This document shows positions 22,340 through 33,717 of a stretch of DNA of 64,000 bases, one piece after another. The notes below the pieces were generated by a model, which ran no database searches, had not been told where the DNA came from, and was given only the letters and a program-made list of their open reading frames with translations. The position numbers were made by a program, and so were the translations under genes. Each line of letters begins with the position of its first letter. Position 1 is the first letter of the stretch. Source of the stretch: Ctena decussata (taxonomy: Eukaryota > Mollusca > Bivalvia > Lucinida > Lucinidae); NCBI GenBank assembly GCA_963989385.1, contig OZ022508.1:35362166-35426165 (forward strand), given 5' to 3'.

Positions 22340-23640
22340 CAGTTTTTTACACAATACCTTTCATTGTGATTCGCAGTAGGTGTCTTGAGAGCGCAACTCC
22401 TCCTACACTTTTTGGCCAATCATTTTGAAACTTCACAGATGTTTTGGTCATGGTCTGTAGATGTGCATATTGTTTGCACAGTATTCCCAGATTAATTTTT
22501 ACTACTTTTTTTACATGTTGTACTTAGTCAATTTTTTACACAATACCTTCCATTGTGATTCGCAGTAGGTGTCTTGTGAGCGCAACTCCTCCTACACTTT
22601 TTATGCCAATCATTATGAAACTTCACAGATGTTTTGGCCATGGTCTGTAAATGTGCATATTATTTGCACATAATTTCCAGATTAATTTTTACTACTTTTT
22701 TCACATGTTGAACTTAGTCAATTTTTTTTTACACAATACCTTCGATTGTGATTCGCAGTAGGTGTCTTGTGAGCGCAACTCCTCCTACACTTTTTGGCCA
22801 ATCATTTTGAAACTTCACAGATGTTTTAACCTTGGTCTGTAGATGTGCATATTATTTGCACATAATTCCCAGATTAATTTTTGCTACTTTTTCCACATGT
22901 TTAACATAGTCAATTGTTTACATAATACCTTGCGTAGTGAGTGTCTTGTGAGCACAACTCCTCCTACCTTTTTAGGTCAATCATTATGAAACTTCACAGA
23001 TGTTTTGGCCATGGTCTGTAGATGTGCACATTGTTTGCACATAATTCTCAGATTAATTTTTGCCACTTTTTTCACATGTTTAACATAGTCAATTTTTTAC
23101 ATAATACCTTGCGTAGTGGGTGTCTTGTGAGCACAACTCCTCCTACCTTTTTATTGCAATCATTATGAAACTTCACAGATGTTTTGGCCATGGTCTGTAG
23201 ATGTGCATATTGTTTGCACATAATTCCCAGATTAATTTTTGCAACTTTTTTCACATGTTTAACTTAGTCAATTTTTTACATAATACCTTGCGTAGTGGGT
23301 GTCTTGTTAGCACAACTCCTCCTACACTTGTAGGCCAATCATTATGAAACTTCACAGATGTTTTGGCCATGGTCTGTAGATGTGCATATTGTTTGCACAT
23401 AATTTCCAGATTAATTTTTGCCACTTTTTTCACATGTTTAACTTAGTCAATTTTTTACATACCATAATACCTTGCATAGTGGGTGTCTTGTGAGAACCTC
23501 TCCTCTCACACTTTTAGATCAATCATTTTGAAACTTCAAAGGTGTTTTGTCATGGTCTGAAGATGTGCACATTGTTTGCACATAATTCACAGATTAATTT
23601 TTGCCACTTTTTTAACTTGTTTAACGTTATTTTTGTCACA
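22340..23640. repeat. Tandem core array of pearl F2, about seven units of 175-180 bp
   Basis: Each unit holds GTGTCTTGTGAGCGCAACTC, CCAATCATTTTGAAACTTCA and GTAGATGTGCATATTGTTTG in order. Units toward the right end change ATTTTG to ATTATG, showing sub-lineages. Confidence 0.88.
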
Positions 23641-23902
23641 CCTGCTTTTGTCACACCTGCGTTAGCATGGGCGATATAGTTTTCACTACCAATTCGAATT
23701 TGTGTGACTTAACCCCCGCAGGTGCGCCACCGCTTTCCGCGGATTTCTTGTTTTACTACCAGTAGTGTTTTTACTTCATGTTACCGTTTCTCATTTGTGT
23801 GTTGTCGTAGATGGAAAGTGGAATATGATTGTATCGGTTTTGGATTTTTGGACTGAAGTTCTATCTTTGAGACCTCGGATCTTTAAAACTGCTGTTATAA
23901 AC

Positions 23903-24783
23903 TATACTGAAAGGATTTAAAAACTTCCACTTTTTATTGCTGGCTGCTGATCTGTTCACTCATGACAGTGTTGATTATTTAACGACAAAATGCTTGAAAC
24001 TTATCAAATTTAAAGATTACGCAGTTTATTTGTATCATTTACTTAAATGACGTCAGTAAAAGAGCGTTACGTCACTGAAATGAATAAGGCGATGCCAGCG
24101 TTATCTTATGCAACACTCTTTTTGACCATTTCTTACTGTCTTAATATTTTGACGTCATCCACGTCGATTTGCAAGCATCATTGCGGATGATGCTGTCGCA
24201 CAAAGCCTATTATGGAGACGCCGTCGACGTTAGTTAACGTCATGACCTTTGATTTTCAACATGGGTTAGGTGATTTTCTGACGGTCCTTTGGGCTTCCTG
24301 TACACAGTACACGTCGTCTGAGATTTTAAATTGCCGTAATTAACGCATAAAATTGTCACGCGACGCCACTTTTTGAAATTTCAGCATTTATCTGGCCCAA
24401 AACTCTGCACCTGTTTGTGATATTTAGGCGCTGAAGGCTAAATAAAGCCACAGACCGAGTTCGAACTTCTAAAACTCAATTTGATATTGTAAGAGAAATG
24501 TTTCACCAGAAAACTGTGTACATGAAGCTATTCATCCTTATGTAAACGGTACTTAGAACACGAGGAGCACGTGCTTTTTCCTGACCGATGTAAACGGTAC
24601 TTAGAACACGAGGAGCACGTGCTTTTTCCTGACCGATTCGGTTGAACGATTTCAGATTCGGTATATTGACAGAATCAGGTATAAGGGAATATATATGTTG
24701 TAAAATTTTGGTGGTCGTAGCTGCATTTATTTTTGAGATATTCAAAATTAATGGGTGGAAGTTTTTAAATCCTTTCAGTATAG
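23903..24783. mobile_element. TIR element of about 0.88 kb with TATACTGAAAGG termini
   Basis: TATACTGAAAGGATTTAAAA at the left is matched by the reverse complement at the right end (TTTTAAATCCTTTCAGTATA), about 27 bp in all, next to AACTTCCAC/GTGGAAGTT. There is no transposase frame; the interior holds a 48-bp direct duplication. It is likely a non-autonomous DNA transposon; the superfamily is not clear from these ends. Confidence 0.7.
24541..24636. repeat. 48-bp tandem duplication
   Basis: TGTAAACGGTACTTAGAACA and the following 28 bases occur twice back to back with no mismatch seen. The open frame at 24503-24745 (-) simply reads through this and is not called. Confidence 0.9.
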
Positions 24784-24895
24784 TATGACTAATATTACTT
24801 TTGTGACTATCGCATTAAGCCAAATTATTCAGATTTTGATTAAATCCGGACATTTTTTCATAATGTACTAAGGTAATGTGCGAAGAAACCTAGGA

Positions 24896-24972
24896 GTCCC
24901 GGTAGCTCAGTAGGTTAAACGCTGTCTTGTTGATCTAGCGGTCTCGGGTTCGAGACCCTCTGGAGGCGGGAA
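24896..24972 (+). repeat. tRNA-like SINE head
   Basis: The A box reads TAGCTCAGTAGGTT and the B box GGGTTCGAGACCC at normal spacing. The acceptor halves (AGTCCCG and GAGGCGGG) do not pair well, so I read this as a tRNA-derived SINE promoter or tRNA pseudogene rather than a functional tRNA. Related heads occur at 58671-58716 and, on the other strand, at 54160-54236. Confidence 0.6.
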
Positions 24973-26167
24973 TCTTTTCAATCGTAAACCGACTTCCGTT
25001 GCACACATACTGTCATTATCAGCCACTAGAGCTAGGACTGAAAACGTCATTAAAACTGAAATGTGGACGCAGCAATCCACCAACATGATAAAAAATACCA
25101 GCTACATGCACTTAAGCAGACCATCAGCTAGAGGACGAGCCTGTAGCTTGTGCGTAACAAACATTTATATGGAAACAAATTTCTGGCGTTATGTTTTCGG
25201 CATTGATCGTCTTTGGAGCAAAACTTTTCCAGCAAATAATTGTTTGTCATGATTTAAGAAAACGACAACGTGTGTATTTCTGGTTTAAAGTCTCGTGAAA
25301 GACAATAAATAATAATAGTAAGAAACAAAAATAACTTTCTCACAAGAGTAATTGTTGTTAATTACCCCTGCACACGCAGTTAGTCTGATAAAATAACAAT
25401 AACATATAAGGCACGCAGTAAACAAACAGCAAAGGCACTCACGTGACTGTTGCAGAGCAAACTGGTCTTAACAGAGTGTCACGGATTCTTAAAAATCTCA
25501 TATTTCCCCAGCCCGAATTCGAAACCAGGTCTTCTGCGTGAAAGGCGGTCTATGTTGCTATAAAAGCCAGCGTCCAAGGCAGTACAAGTAAATGATATAC
25601 TTGACATATAGGCCTACCCTGTGACATGTGCATTACAACTCCCAAGCTTCGAGAAAAAGTCTTATTGCATATGCAAGTAAAGAATTCTCAGACTAGTAAG
25701 CTCTTACTGCTCTACTGAAACACTTTATACTTTCTTAAATTGTATTGCTAGGCCGCTGCGTTTTCCACCATTCAAGGTATAAACGGAAGCATCTTTCGTG
25801 ACCAGGTATTTGCTTCTCCGGCCAACACAACGTAGCTCTTCCAAAGTAGGGTTTACTCGTACAGTAATGAACAGTAATGAATTTGCTTCGAAAGGATCAA
25901 ATTCTTTTCTTTGAGAGTTAACCTCTATTCACAATGGACGCGAAAATGAAAGTAGCAGAGTTGCACCCCCACACCTTTCCCCCCTCACCGCGCCCCCTCC
26001 CCCACACACACTCACGCACACCCTTGTGAATTCAAACTTTTTTAGGCCTTACTCCCATAATGGCAAAATAAATGTAAACTGGTAAATACCGTCAAGCATT
26101 ATCTAGCACTGGCAAATATATAAAGTTTTCTTTTCTTTTTTTTTTTCAGTCAGTACATGTACAAGGT
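24973..26167. other. Intergenic, no element recognised
   Basis: Contains C-rich low-complexity sequence near 25966-26020 and otherwise unique-looking DNA. The short frame at 25061-25252 is not recognised. Confidence 0.45.
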
Positions 26168-26221
26168 TTATTTCATCGAATGAACACCGAAACTGGTATC
26201 GGTGTTCATTCGATGAAATAA
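26168..26221. repeat. Near-perfect 54-bp palindrome
   Basis: TTATTTCATCGAATGAACAC with CGA is followed after 8 bases by its exact reverse complement (23-bp arms). It could be a miniature foldback element or a structured cis element. Confidence 0.85.
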
Positions 26222-26799
26222 GGTTCGATGTTACACTTTTAAAAACACAATTTCCTTTTCTTTTATACTTATCAAGGCCATAAAAAAAGAAGATGATACC
26301 GTGATTGGCACTAATCGGTTTTCATGTTCCCATTGGATGCCTCGATTTTCGCTCGCTGACATATCCCGCTCAAGATAATTGATGACGTCATTAGAAGAAA
26401 CATAGTTCTCCCTTCCCACAGCAAAAATTATTTAAACGTCATATCCGGCTGATACACATTTCTTTTCTAGTTTACTTTCTCAACATTAAACATGTTGATT
26501 TAATCATAGAAAATACGTAATTTTATTTTTTCTACATGTGCCATTCATTGGAAGAAAAAGTAGTTCCAAACAATGAAAATCGAAAGTGATAATTTCATTG
26601 TTTGAAACAGTGAGATTATCCGTTACGCTGTCACCGAGAAATCTCCATGATAATTCATAGAAAATTATAAAAGAAACTGCCGTTTCCAACTTAGTTAAAG
26701 ATAAATGGCTACACTTTCAAGGGAAGCATTTCTGGCATCTATATTTTGTCTCCCTTCTCAATGGGATCGACTCTGAATCTTCCAAGAGCAAATTCTTTA

Positions 26800-28320
26800 T
26801 TTTAAGAGTAGATCAAATTTTGATAATGCTGACTATCAAGAAATGAATGACTTTTTTCCATGCTGTTGGTTGGGAGGATAAATCGAATACAAGTAATATA
26901 GAAGATTGTTGGTCTACTTTCAAAGTCAGTTGACAAGTGCATTCCAGTTAAAAAGTGTAAATCCGATACTAAAGCACCATGGTTTAGGAACAATGTCAAA
27001 GAAGCAGTACGTAGGAAGCATTTATTATTTCGTAAAGAGGTGTGTGGACATTCAAGCCTATAAGAGGAATTGTGCAGTGACAGATAAAATCATTAAGGGT
27101 GCAAAATCCAAATATAAATCTGACATAATGAAAAGTTTCAAGACTAAACCAAAGAGTTTATTAATTTCGTGAGAAGAAGACAGAAAGATAAGGTTGGAGT
27201 ACCGGATCTTGAGAAAGATGACGGAAGTTTTACCCAATCAGACTTGGAAATTTCAGAAGTGTTAAATGACTTTTTCAGCTCTGTATTTACGCATGAGCCG
27301 AAGATTACTATGGAAAGAGATGTGATGTAACTCTTGAATCTGTAAACATTATCAAAGATAAAGTTTTATAGAAGATACAGTCTTTAAAAACAGATAAGTC
27401 ACAAGGTCTGGATAAAATCCATCCTAGAGTCTTACGAGAATGCAGCGTTAGTTTAGTCAAACCTCTAACAATGTTATACAGGAGTCTGTATGTGATGGGC
27501 AGTTACCCTCGGATTGGATGTCTGCTAGTATAACTCCAATTTTCAAGAAAGGAATTCGTGTTTCAGCAGGAAATTACCGCCCGGTTAGTTTGACCAGTGT
27601 GCCATGTAAAGTTTTGGAGTCAATTATTAGAGACGAAATACTGAGTCATCTTGAATCTCACAAACTGATAGCAGAAGAGCAACGTGGTTTTTTGAAGAAT
27701 AAAACCTGTTTAACAAACCTATTAGAAACTTTAGACGATGTTATTTCTACTTTGGATAATGATGAAGGTCTTGGTATAGTTTTTCTTGACTACAAGAAAG
27801 CTTTTGACTCTGTTTCGTATCAAAGACTACTTCACAAGTTAAAATCATATGATTTTGGTGATAGAATAATACAGTGGGTGGCAAATTTCCTCTATGAAAG
27901 GAAATAGATTCTTACAGTAAGTTGGTTCCTGGTTTAAGAAATTTGTCCTACCTAGAGCGTTTAAAAGTTTTGAACTTATCTACATTAGAAGAAAGATTCA
28001 ATTGAAATTTACGAGATCTTGACTGGGAAAGAGAATGTACCCAGGGAGAAGTTTTTCTCTTTAAACCAGAATACTACCAGAGGAAATAGTATGAAACTCT
28101 ATAAGCCAAGGCTTAACAAAAGTGTATTACAGAGAGTTAACTTTCTTAGTATTCGTAAAATAAATGCCTGGAATCGGTCACCGGACCATGTCATATCAGC
28201 ACAGACAACTAACGCGTTCAAGAATCGTTTGGAGAAGTACCTGAAGATGAGACATGAGGCAGAAGAGGCAATGGCCTAATACACATTCCCCATAAAAACT
28301 AAAGGTAAAGGTAAAGGCAG
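26800..28320 (+). pseudogene. LINE 2: CR1/L2-like reverse transcriptase remnant with internal deletion
   Basis: Fragments in order: a linker segment (PWFRNNVKEAVRRKH in one frame near 26979), FSSVFTHEP near 27275, DKSQGLDKIHPRVLREC near 27405, the RT block GNYRPVSLTSVPCKVLES (27518-27907), QRGFLKNKTCLTNLLE and FLDYKKAFDSVSYQRLL, then a jump straight to the C-terminal block KLYKPRLNK...INAWNRSP (28019-28279). The F/Y-A-D-D catalytic motif is missing, so a deletion removed the RT core. Several frameshifts and stops are present. An (AAAGGT)n-like tail at 28302-28318 marks the 3' end. Confidence 0.85.
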
Positions 28321-29665
28321 GGCTTCGTCCACCAAGGAAGCAAAAGATACTCCACTTGTGAAAATGGTTGAAAAAAGGGAGGTGTATTAGGTGTATTCAT
28401 ACAGTCTCAGATACAAAAGAACATAAGAGTAATGAGCATGAATTGCTGTTAAATTGCCCTACATTCCATTGTAGCTTAGTTTCCATGAGAGTTATGGCAT
28501 TCCAAACCACCAGCATAGCCTGATGTGTATTGGCGCCTTTTTCTTTGCTCCTATCTTGCAAGGTGGCTGAAAAGGCTGAAAACGCTCTTTCTTGGAACAA
28601 TCTGCACTTGAGGAGAAGGATCGGTTTAAGAAGTGCCAATTATCAGATTTTGTCTGAAAATGGGACTTTAAGTCTAAGCTCAGCTGGAAGACTTGATCAA
28701 TTATCTCAAGAAGTCTTGCTTTCGAAATTGAGAAGAGAGAGGAAAAGCTTGTCGTATTTTCTTCAAAATGGGCGCCGCCTATAAACCATGTGGTTCAGAG
28801 CTGTAAATTTAATGCCGCAGTACATAGAATACAACAAAAAGAGTAGATATTGCAGGACAAATCGTACATCGATTTCTATACACATTTGTTTGTCCTTCGA
28901 TTTTTATCGTTTTTTTTTTTTTTCAAACTGGAAATTAAGTAATAGGAGTTGACAGATCAAGTATAGAATTTATAGCTTAGATTCATCAGGTAAGTTTTTT
29001 GACCAGCTTGAAAATTGTGTACCCTAACCAAATAAAATCATATTTTGTGGGAAAGATAATATTAAAGCAAGTGTGTCTAATCTATTGATAAAGTTCCGGC
29101 AATCTCTAAAGATTGTTGTATGACCGTGCAGCTGTAGCTTTTGCTGGCTTTCTAATATACGACTTCATTTCGAAAATTCGGTAAAAATGCAATTTTGATT
29201 TGGGTTATATTGCCCTGGTGCAACCTTATTTTATAAATCTCAACGGAAACTGCTAACAGCTCATAGTTTTGTAAGGCTTGTTAACTGTTCTTTTTCAGGA
29301 CATAAGTTTTGACATGATTGTATATACTCGTAGTTTGACAGAAATATTTCATTAAGATCGGGAACAGATCAAACTGTTTGGGGCCGGATGTTTGTCTATT
29401 TCTTGGCCCATCGGGGTTCAACTGGTGGTCTTCTTTTGCTCCAGTGTTTCAGTGGTGTTGCTGACGCCCCAGGGATCTCCAGATGTCTCAACACGTTTTG
29501 GCTGTCGAGTCCTCATCCTTGCTTCATCACAGTCTTTTCTTGATTATAATTGTTGGCCGTGATGACTCTCTGATGAGTTAGGGGACCTCCATACGAACCG
29601 AACTACCAACTAATTGTGTGCACCGCGGCGGAGGGTGAGTGTGAAGGTTTGGGCCCAGTAAAACC
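28321..29665. other. Intergenic, no gene recognised
   Basis: Overlapping frames of about 80 codons on both strands at 28397-28784 match nothing I know. The segment 29410-29660 has higher GC and looks like part of the repeat that leads into the inverted arm at 29666, but I cannot delimit it. Confidence 0.4.
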
Positions 29666-30247
29666 GGTTTAAACCCCCCAGTAGTTATTACTGACCGTCC
29701 CAAGTTGCGGTTGCATTTGTTTTTTGTTCGGTGCTGTTTAATATATTGTGTTTTCATTTTAACCCTTCTATAATAAAAATAGAAAATAGGTAAAAATAGT
29801 TGTTAAATGTTTATCGTATAATTTGCTCAGTCTGTTGTAACCCTTCTGTTGGTCTAAATTATTTAGTTCAGTAAAGATAGCTCAGTTACCACCTATTTGG
29901 GAAAGAGCTGCTGACTCGGCTTATCACTTGTAATTTATTGTTTGTTGGGATGTCTTTGTCAATCTTTCCCTTTGATGTTGGGGATAGGGTTTGGGATCTG
30001 ATTCAGTCAGTTCCTGAAGTGTAGTTACTCTTTAAATTTGCTGTTTTTAATGCCGTCAGTTTATTTCCGTATGTCAAAATTGTTGGAGTAATGTCGAGGT
30101 AGCTAAATTACTCCAACAAATTGCTACTTACATAAAAGAATGTGAACGAAAATACTTATATGGGTAACAAGAATAAGTAACAATAAAATCATGATGAAAG
30201 GATCGTCTTGGAACGGTCAGTAATGAATTACTGGGGGTTTAAAAGCC
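29666..30247. mobile_element. Inverted-repeat element with GGTTTAAACCCCC arms
   Basis: The left arm (29666-29704, GGTTTAAACCCCCCAGTAGT onward to GACCGTCCCAAG) pairs with the right arm (30207-30247, CTTGGAACGGTCAGTAATGA onward to GGGGGTTTAAA). Arms are about 40 bp with a few mismatches; the total is about 0.58 kb. Each arm is itself partly palindromic (AGTAGTTATTACT). No coding frame. A related single arm lies at 18203-18252. Confidence 0.65.
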
Positions 30248-30816
30248 CCATTGCTGTATCAGCATAAAAAAATTGTCGTGAGGTATCGCTGCCAGCTTCA
30301 AACCATAGATTTCTCATTGTAATTAACCGCGATTAGACAACTTTAAACAAATAAAACATCCTTGAGTTTTACATTAAAAAGGTTTGATACATTATCTGGG
30401 TCATTCTAGTTGGCAACTAAAATGACCTAGTTTTAGTCCACTGGGCATTAATGTGTTAATACGGCTTTACGGGATCACAACCCTCGCCCTTAGCTTCTTA
30501 ATGATTCAAAACGTTTAGCTATTCGGTCATACTGTGACCATACATGTATGTAAGTGAAATAATTCAACTTTGACACCTGCCTTATCTTAGTCTAAAATTT
30601 GGGCACAGGATACTTTTTTATATGATCAACCTGACAATGTGTTGAAAGAGTTGGAAAAAATAACTGACAGGACTTCACCTTCAATGCATTGAAGTGCTTT
30701 AAGACCGGAATACATTTTAGAAAAAGATGATTATTTTTTAGACTTTTGAGCCGCAACCTACCCTTTATTGTTTCTTTTATAAACACATTTAGTCGCGCAC
30801 TTTGGAGTTCTAAATT

Positions 30817-30819
<3 letters not shown>
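30248..30819. other. Intergenic, no element recognised
   Basis: AT-rich sequence without repeats or exons I can support; the 64-codon frame at 30592-30786 (-) is unrecognised. Confidence 0.4.

Positions 30820-30862
<43 letters not shown>
30820..30862. repeat. (GA)n microsatellite
   Basis: Pure GA dinucleotide run of about 42 bp. Confidence 0.95.
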
Positions 30863-30864
<2 letters not shown>

Positions 30865-31295
30865 AAATACATAAAATAGGCACCTCTTAAGTTCGGGTAG
30901 ATATGTTGTATTTTCAATTTTTTGTACAGGTCAAATCGAATCAACTCGAATGATTACCATCACCTACAGTGGAACGTTCACAGCTTGGTTGAAACCGTCG
31001 ATGGTGATAATATGGGAAATGGGAAATGTGTAAAAGGTCAGAGTCACTGACGTAGACTATCATTTCGTAAAAGTGTTGAGGAAATGTGTTGCCAAGGGTG
31101 ATAGCAACGTACCTTTACCAACTTTAGTGCAACAGACATATTCAAATTGCTGGTGTCATAACCTCAGAACGGAAATTAACAATTTAATAAAGCCAGGCGG
31201 GTAAATACCGCTTTTCTCCTGGAAGTGACAAGGCAGCAGTCTTTCAGACAAACTGTCCAGTGCTGTCACGATTTATACTTATCTGCGACTCTTAC

Positions 31296-31484
31296 CACAG
31301 ACGCTTAGGGTTTGGACTTTGGTCAGCAGAGCCTCAATGATGTCTCAATGATGTATTGTTGATAACAGCCACAGATGCTTGGGGTTTTGACTTTGGTCAG
31401 TAGAGTCTCAATGATATCTCAGTTTATAAATTGAGACATCATTTAGGCTTACTGACCAAAGTCCAAAAAACCAAGTGTCTGTGG
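31296..31484. repeat. Foldback repeat with an extra direct copy of one arm
   Basis: CCACAGATGCTTGGGGTTTT continues with GACTTTGGTCAGTAGAGTCT (31369 on). Its inverted partner ends at 31484 (GACCAAAGTCC, then CCAAGTGTCTGTGG), with a 6-10 bp loop around 31425. A diverged direct copy of the left arm sits at 31296-31347. Confidence 0.8.
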
Positions 31485-32494
31485 TTCCTTCCAGCGATAC
31501 AATTCTCAAGGGTTTTTTTTGATGATGTATGGAAACAAATTAGTTTCAGTTCTACCTGAGTTTGAAATGCCGAGATACATGTAAAGTAAATTGAGAAAAT
31601 AAACGTTATTTATATAAAGCGCAAAAAGAAGGTAAACTTTCTTCCTCAAATTGGAGAATTGCTGTGCGGAACCAATGGAATTGACCAGAAAAATTATTTG
31701 AAGGTTAAAGGTGGTTGTGTCGACAGATCTGTGTTAACGAGTATAAAAAGACAGGTTGTTATAGACTATTAATGCATATGAAAACTTATTGGGCCTATGA
31801 TGCTAAAAGACTAACTGCACGTGCCTTCAATAAATTGCACTTGTGAGCAAGGTGACTTCATAAATCATGGCACGACGCGGTACAGTCTCATAAAACGTAC
31901 TATCGCGTGGTCTTGTCTGTTCCGGCTGTAGAACAGTCAAGATCCTTACTAGACAGCTAGAATTACAGGCTGGTGTGGTTCGTTGATTTCAACCAAAGCG
32001 TATATAAGAACCTATGCGTCAATACGAGTCGCTTAATTTAACCATAATACTTCAGAAGTTATTTTTGCTTGTCAATAGCCAGTTGCTAGGCGACCAATTA
32101 AACTCTGGTTCTGGAAATCAATGCAAGAAACAGGTAATTCTTGGTTTTAAAGAAATTCTTAGTAACGCAAATGTCAAGCTGGGGATTTAGTTTTGAATTT
32201 AAATTATCTTGTCTAATTCTTGATGATGAAACGAATATTTTCAATAATTGTTTTAATACGAAAATGTGACACACAGGTGGATACAGCCAGATATGAGAGG
32301 AATGTTTTGCAGCAGACGACAACAAATTACAGGTATTTATTATTTGGTTTTCTTTCAAGTTGCGGGCATGTATCAAGATTACATTACTGCATATGAACAG
32401 CCTCAGTTAAACCGAGTCTGCTATTTTCTTTCGTTTGATGTGGTCTTGCTTGCAGAGAATCTTCCTTCAGAATTCAACTCACATGAAAATATTT
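31485..32494. other. Intergenic, no gene recognised
   Basis: No repeats or exons that I can support. The frames at 32098-32376 (-) and 32266-32496 (+) overlap each other and have no recognisable family. Confidence 0.4.
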
Positions 32495-32717
32495 GAGCCG
32501 CGACACGAGAAAGCCAACAAAGTGGTTATGCGCCCAGTGCAGACTCAGATCAGCCTCAGCGTCCTACCACTCTGATCAGACTCTTTGCTAAGCGCTTAAA
32601 GGTAGCTTAGGGTCTAAGCTACCTCCATGCGGACAGCGATGACTCTGATCAGACTGGGCTGATCTGAGTCTGTGTTGGGCGCACAACCACATTGTTGGTT
32701 TTCTCGTGTCGCGGCTC
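32495..32717. mobile_element. GAGCC foldback MITE, copy C
   Basis: Both termini are intact (GAGCCGCGACACGAGAAAGC and TTGGTTTTCTCGTGTCGCGG, then CTC). ATTT flanks both sides (32491-32494 and 32718-32721); because ATTT is not self-complementary, this is a true direct duplication and not an extension of the palindrome. The interior is in the inverted orientation relative to copies D and G. Confidence 0.9.
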
Positions 32718-32856
32718 ATTTTTTTCTTAACACGTGTACATGCAACTTAATTAAACTCTTTCAAAAAAGCAGAAGAGAAAATTTACGTCTGCAGAATTTC
32801 AAAAATGTTTTGTCCAAATTATATGGCATTGAGAATTCAGAAATTAGAGGGCGAAC

Positions 32857-32909
32857 AGCGTAGAGTAGATGAGACGGCTTATCATTAGCCGTCTCATCAG
32901 GATCGACGC
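32857..32909. repeat. Short palindrome of the GGCTCAT-ATGAGCC type
   Basis: Outer arms AGCGTAGA and TCGACGCT, inner arms GATGAGACGGCTTATCATTA and its complement. It begins about 140 bp after MITE copy C. Confidence 0.8.
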
Positions 32910-33715
32910 TGCTTGCAAGTTCAGCTATTTTCGTCTCTTGTTAATATAAAAACGATGTATTTTATACGTTTGTTATTATAAAAAAATATGTCATTTTTTC
33001 CGTGTTCAGTTTGAAAAGCGCATTAAATTTCGAACAACCTGATACATGCATATTTTTTGTATAATCTTAATGGGAGTCGCACAATTACATGATGGCGTTA
33101 TACCGAGATAACGTTATAACGAGTAGATTTGCAGTATTCCTTGTCGTCATTTTAACCCAGATCACAAAGCATCATTATGACATTAAAATGTCAAACGTTA
33201 ATACCACGGTTATTTGCGAAAGCGGATAAATGTCTAAAGAAGAAAATTACAAACGACTTAGATTCCCTTGCACACTTAAAAAGTTTAATTGGAGATGGCC
33301 TATGCTTATGACAAAGCGTTTTTTTCCTAATTTCTTATATGAAGTTTGCTGGTATATTATAGACTGAATTTCCTTTTTTTTTATTTTATCGATGTGTAGA
33401 CTCTGGTGAATTACTCACAAACTGCGTTTTATGTTAAGTTTTTGAAGGATTCGCCAGTGTTCAGACATAGACAAAATCCCCCCAAAAGGTTAAGTATTCC
33501 TAATAATTCCAGTATAATCTGTTACTATATCTTAAAGTCTGAAAAAAAAACCCTTCCAAAACAGTCACTGATTCACACATTAATATGAAATGACGCTGAT
33601 GTTACGTCAAAATTAACGCCATACACGTTCTTGCTGTGGTCTCTCAATATAAATTTTATTCTTAAATATGGTTTTCAATTAAAAATTTCAAAAATGCAGA
33701 TTTATAACTTATAAA
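32910..33715. other. Intergenic, no element recognised
   Basis: AT-rich, no supported gene; the 60-codon frame at 33406-33588 is unrecognised. Confidence 0.4.
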
Positions 33716-33717
33716 TA

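Larger units (their letters stand above)
18437..23745. mobile_element. Pearl-like repeat F2, split by pearl-like repeat F1
   Basis: The left part (18437-18658) has a GGCGCACCTACG end, a GTCC microsatellite (18484-18512) and one core unit. The right part (22317-23745) has about seven core units of roughly 175-180 bp (landmark GAAACTTCACAGATGTTTTG) and a GGTGCGCCACCGC end. Between them lies F1 (18659-22316), with the break inside the core unit at CCACTTTT/TTTTTTCACATG. Open frames such as 23072-23254 and 23251-23433 are the core repeat read antisense and are not genes. Confidence 0.75.

Noticed and set aside
23072..23433. Two near-identical 60-residue frames starting MKKVAKINL
   Set aside because: Each is one unit of the pearl F2 core array read antisense; the frame is set by the repeat, not by selection.
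24896..24972. A functional tRNA gene
   Set aside because: A and B boxes are good but the acceptor stem does not pair and similar heads occur elsewhere in partial form, so a SINE head or pseudogene is more likely.
28397..28784. Overlapping 80-codon frames on both strands
   Set aside because: No motif, no splice context and antisense overlap; probably chance or an eroded repeat.
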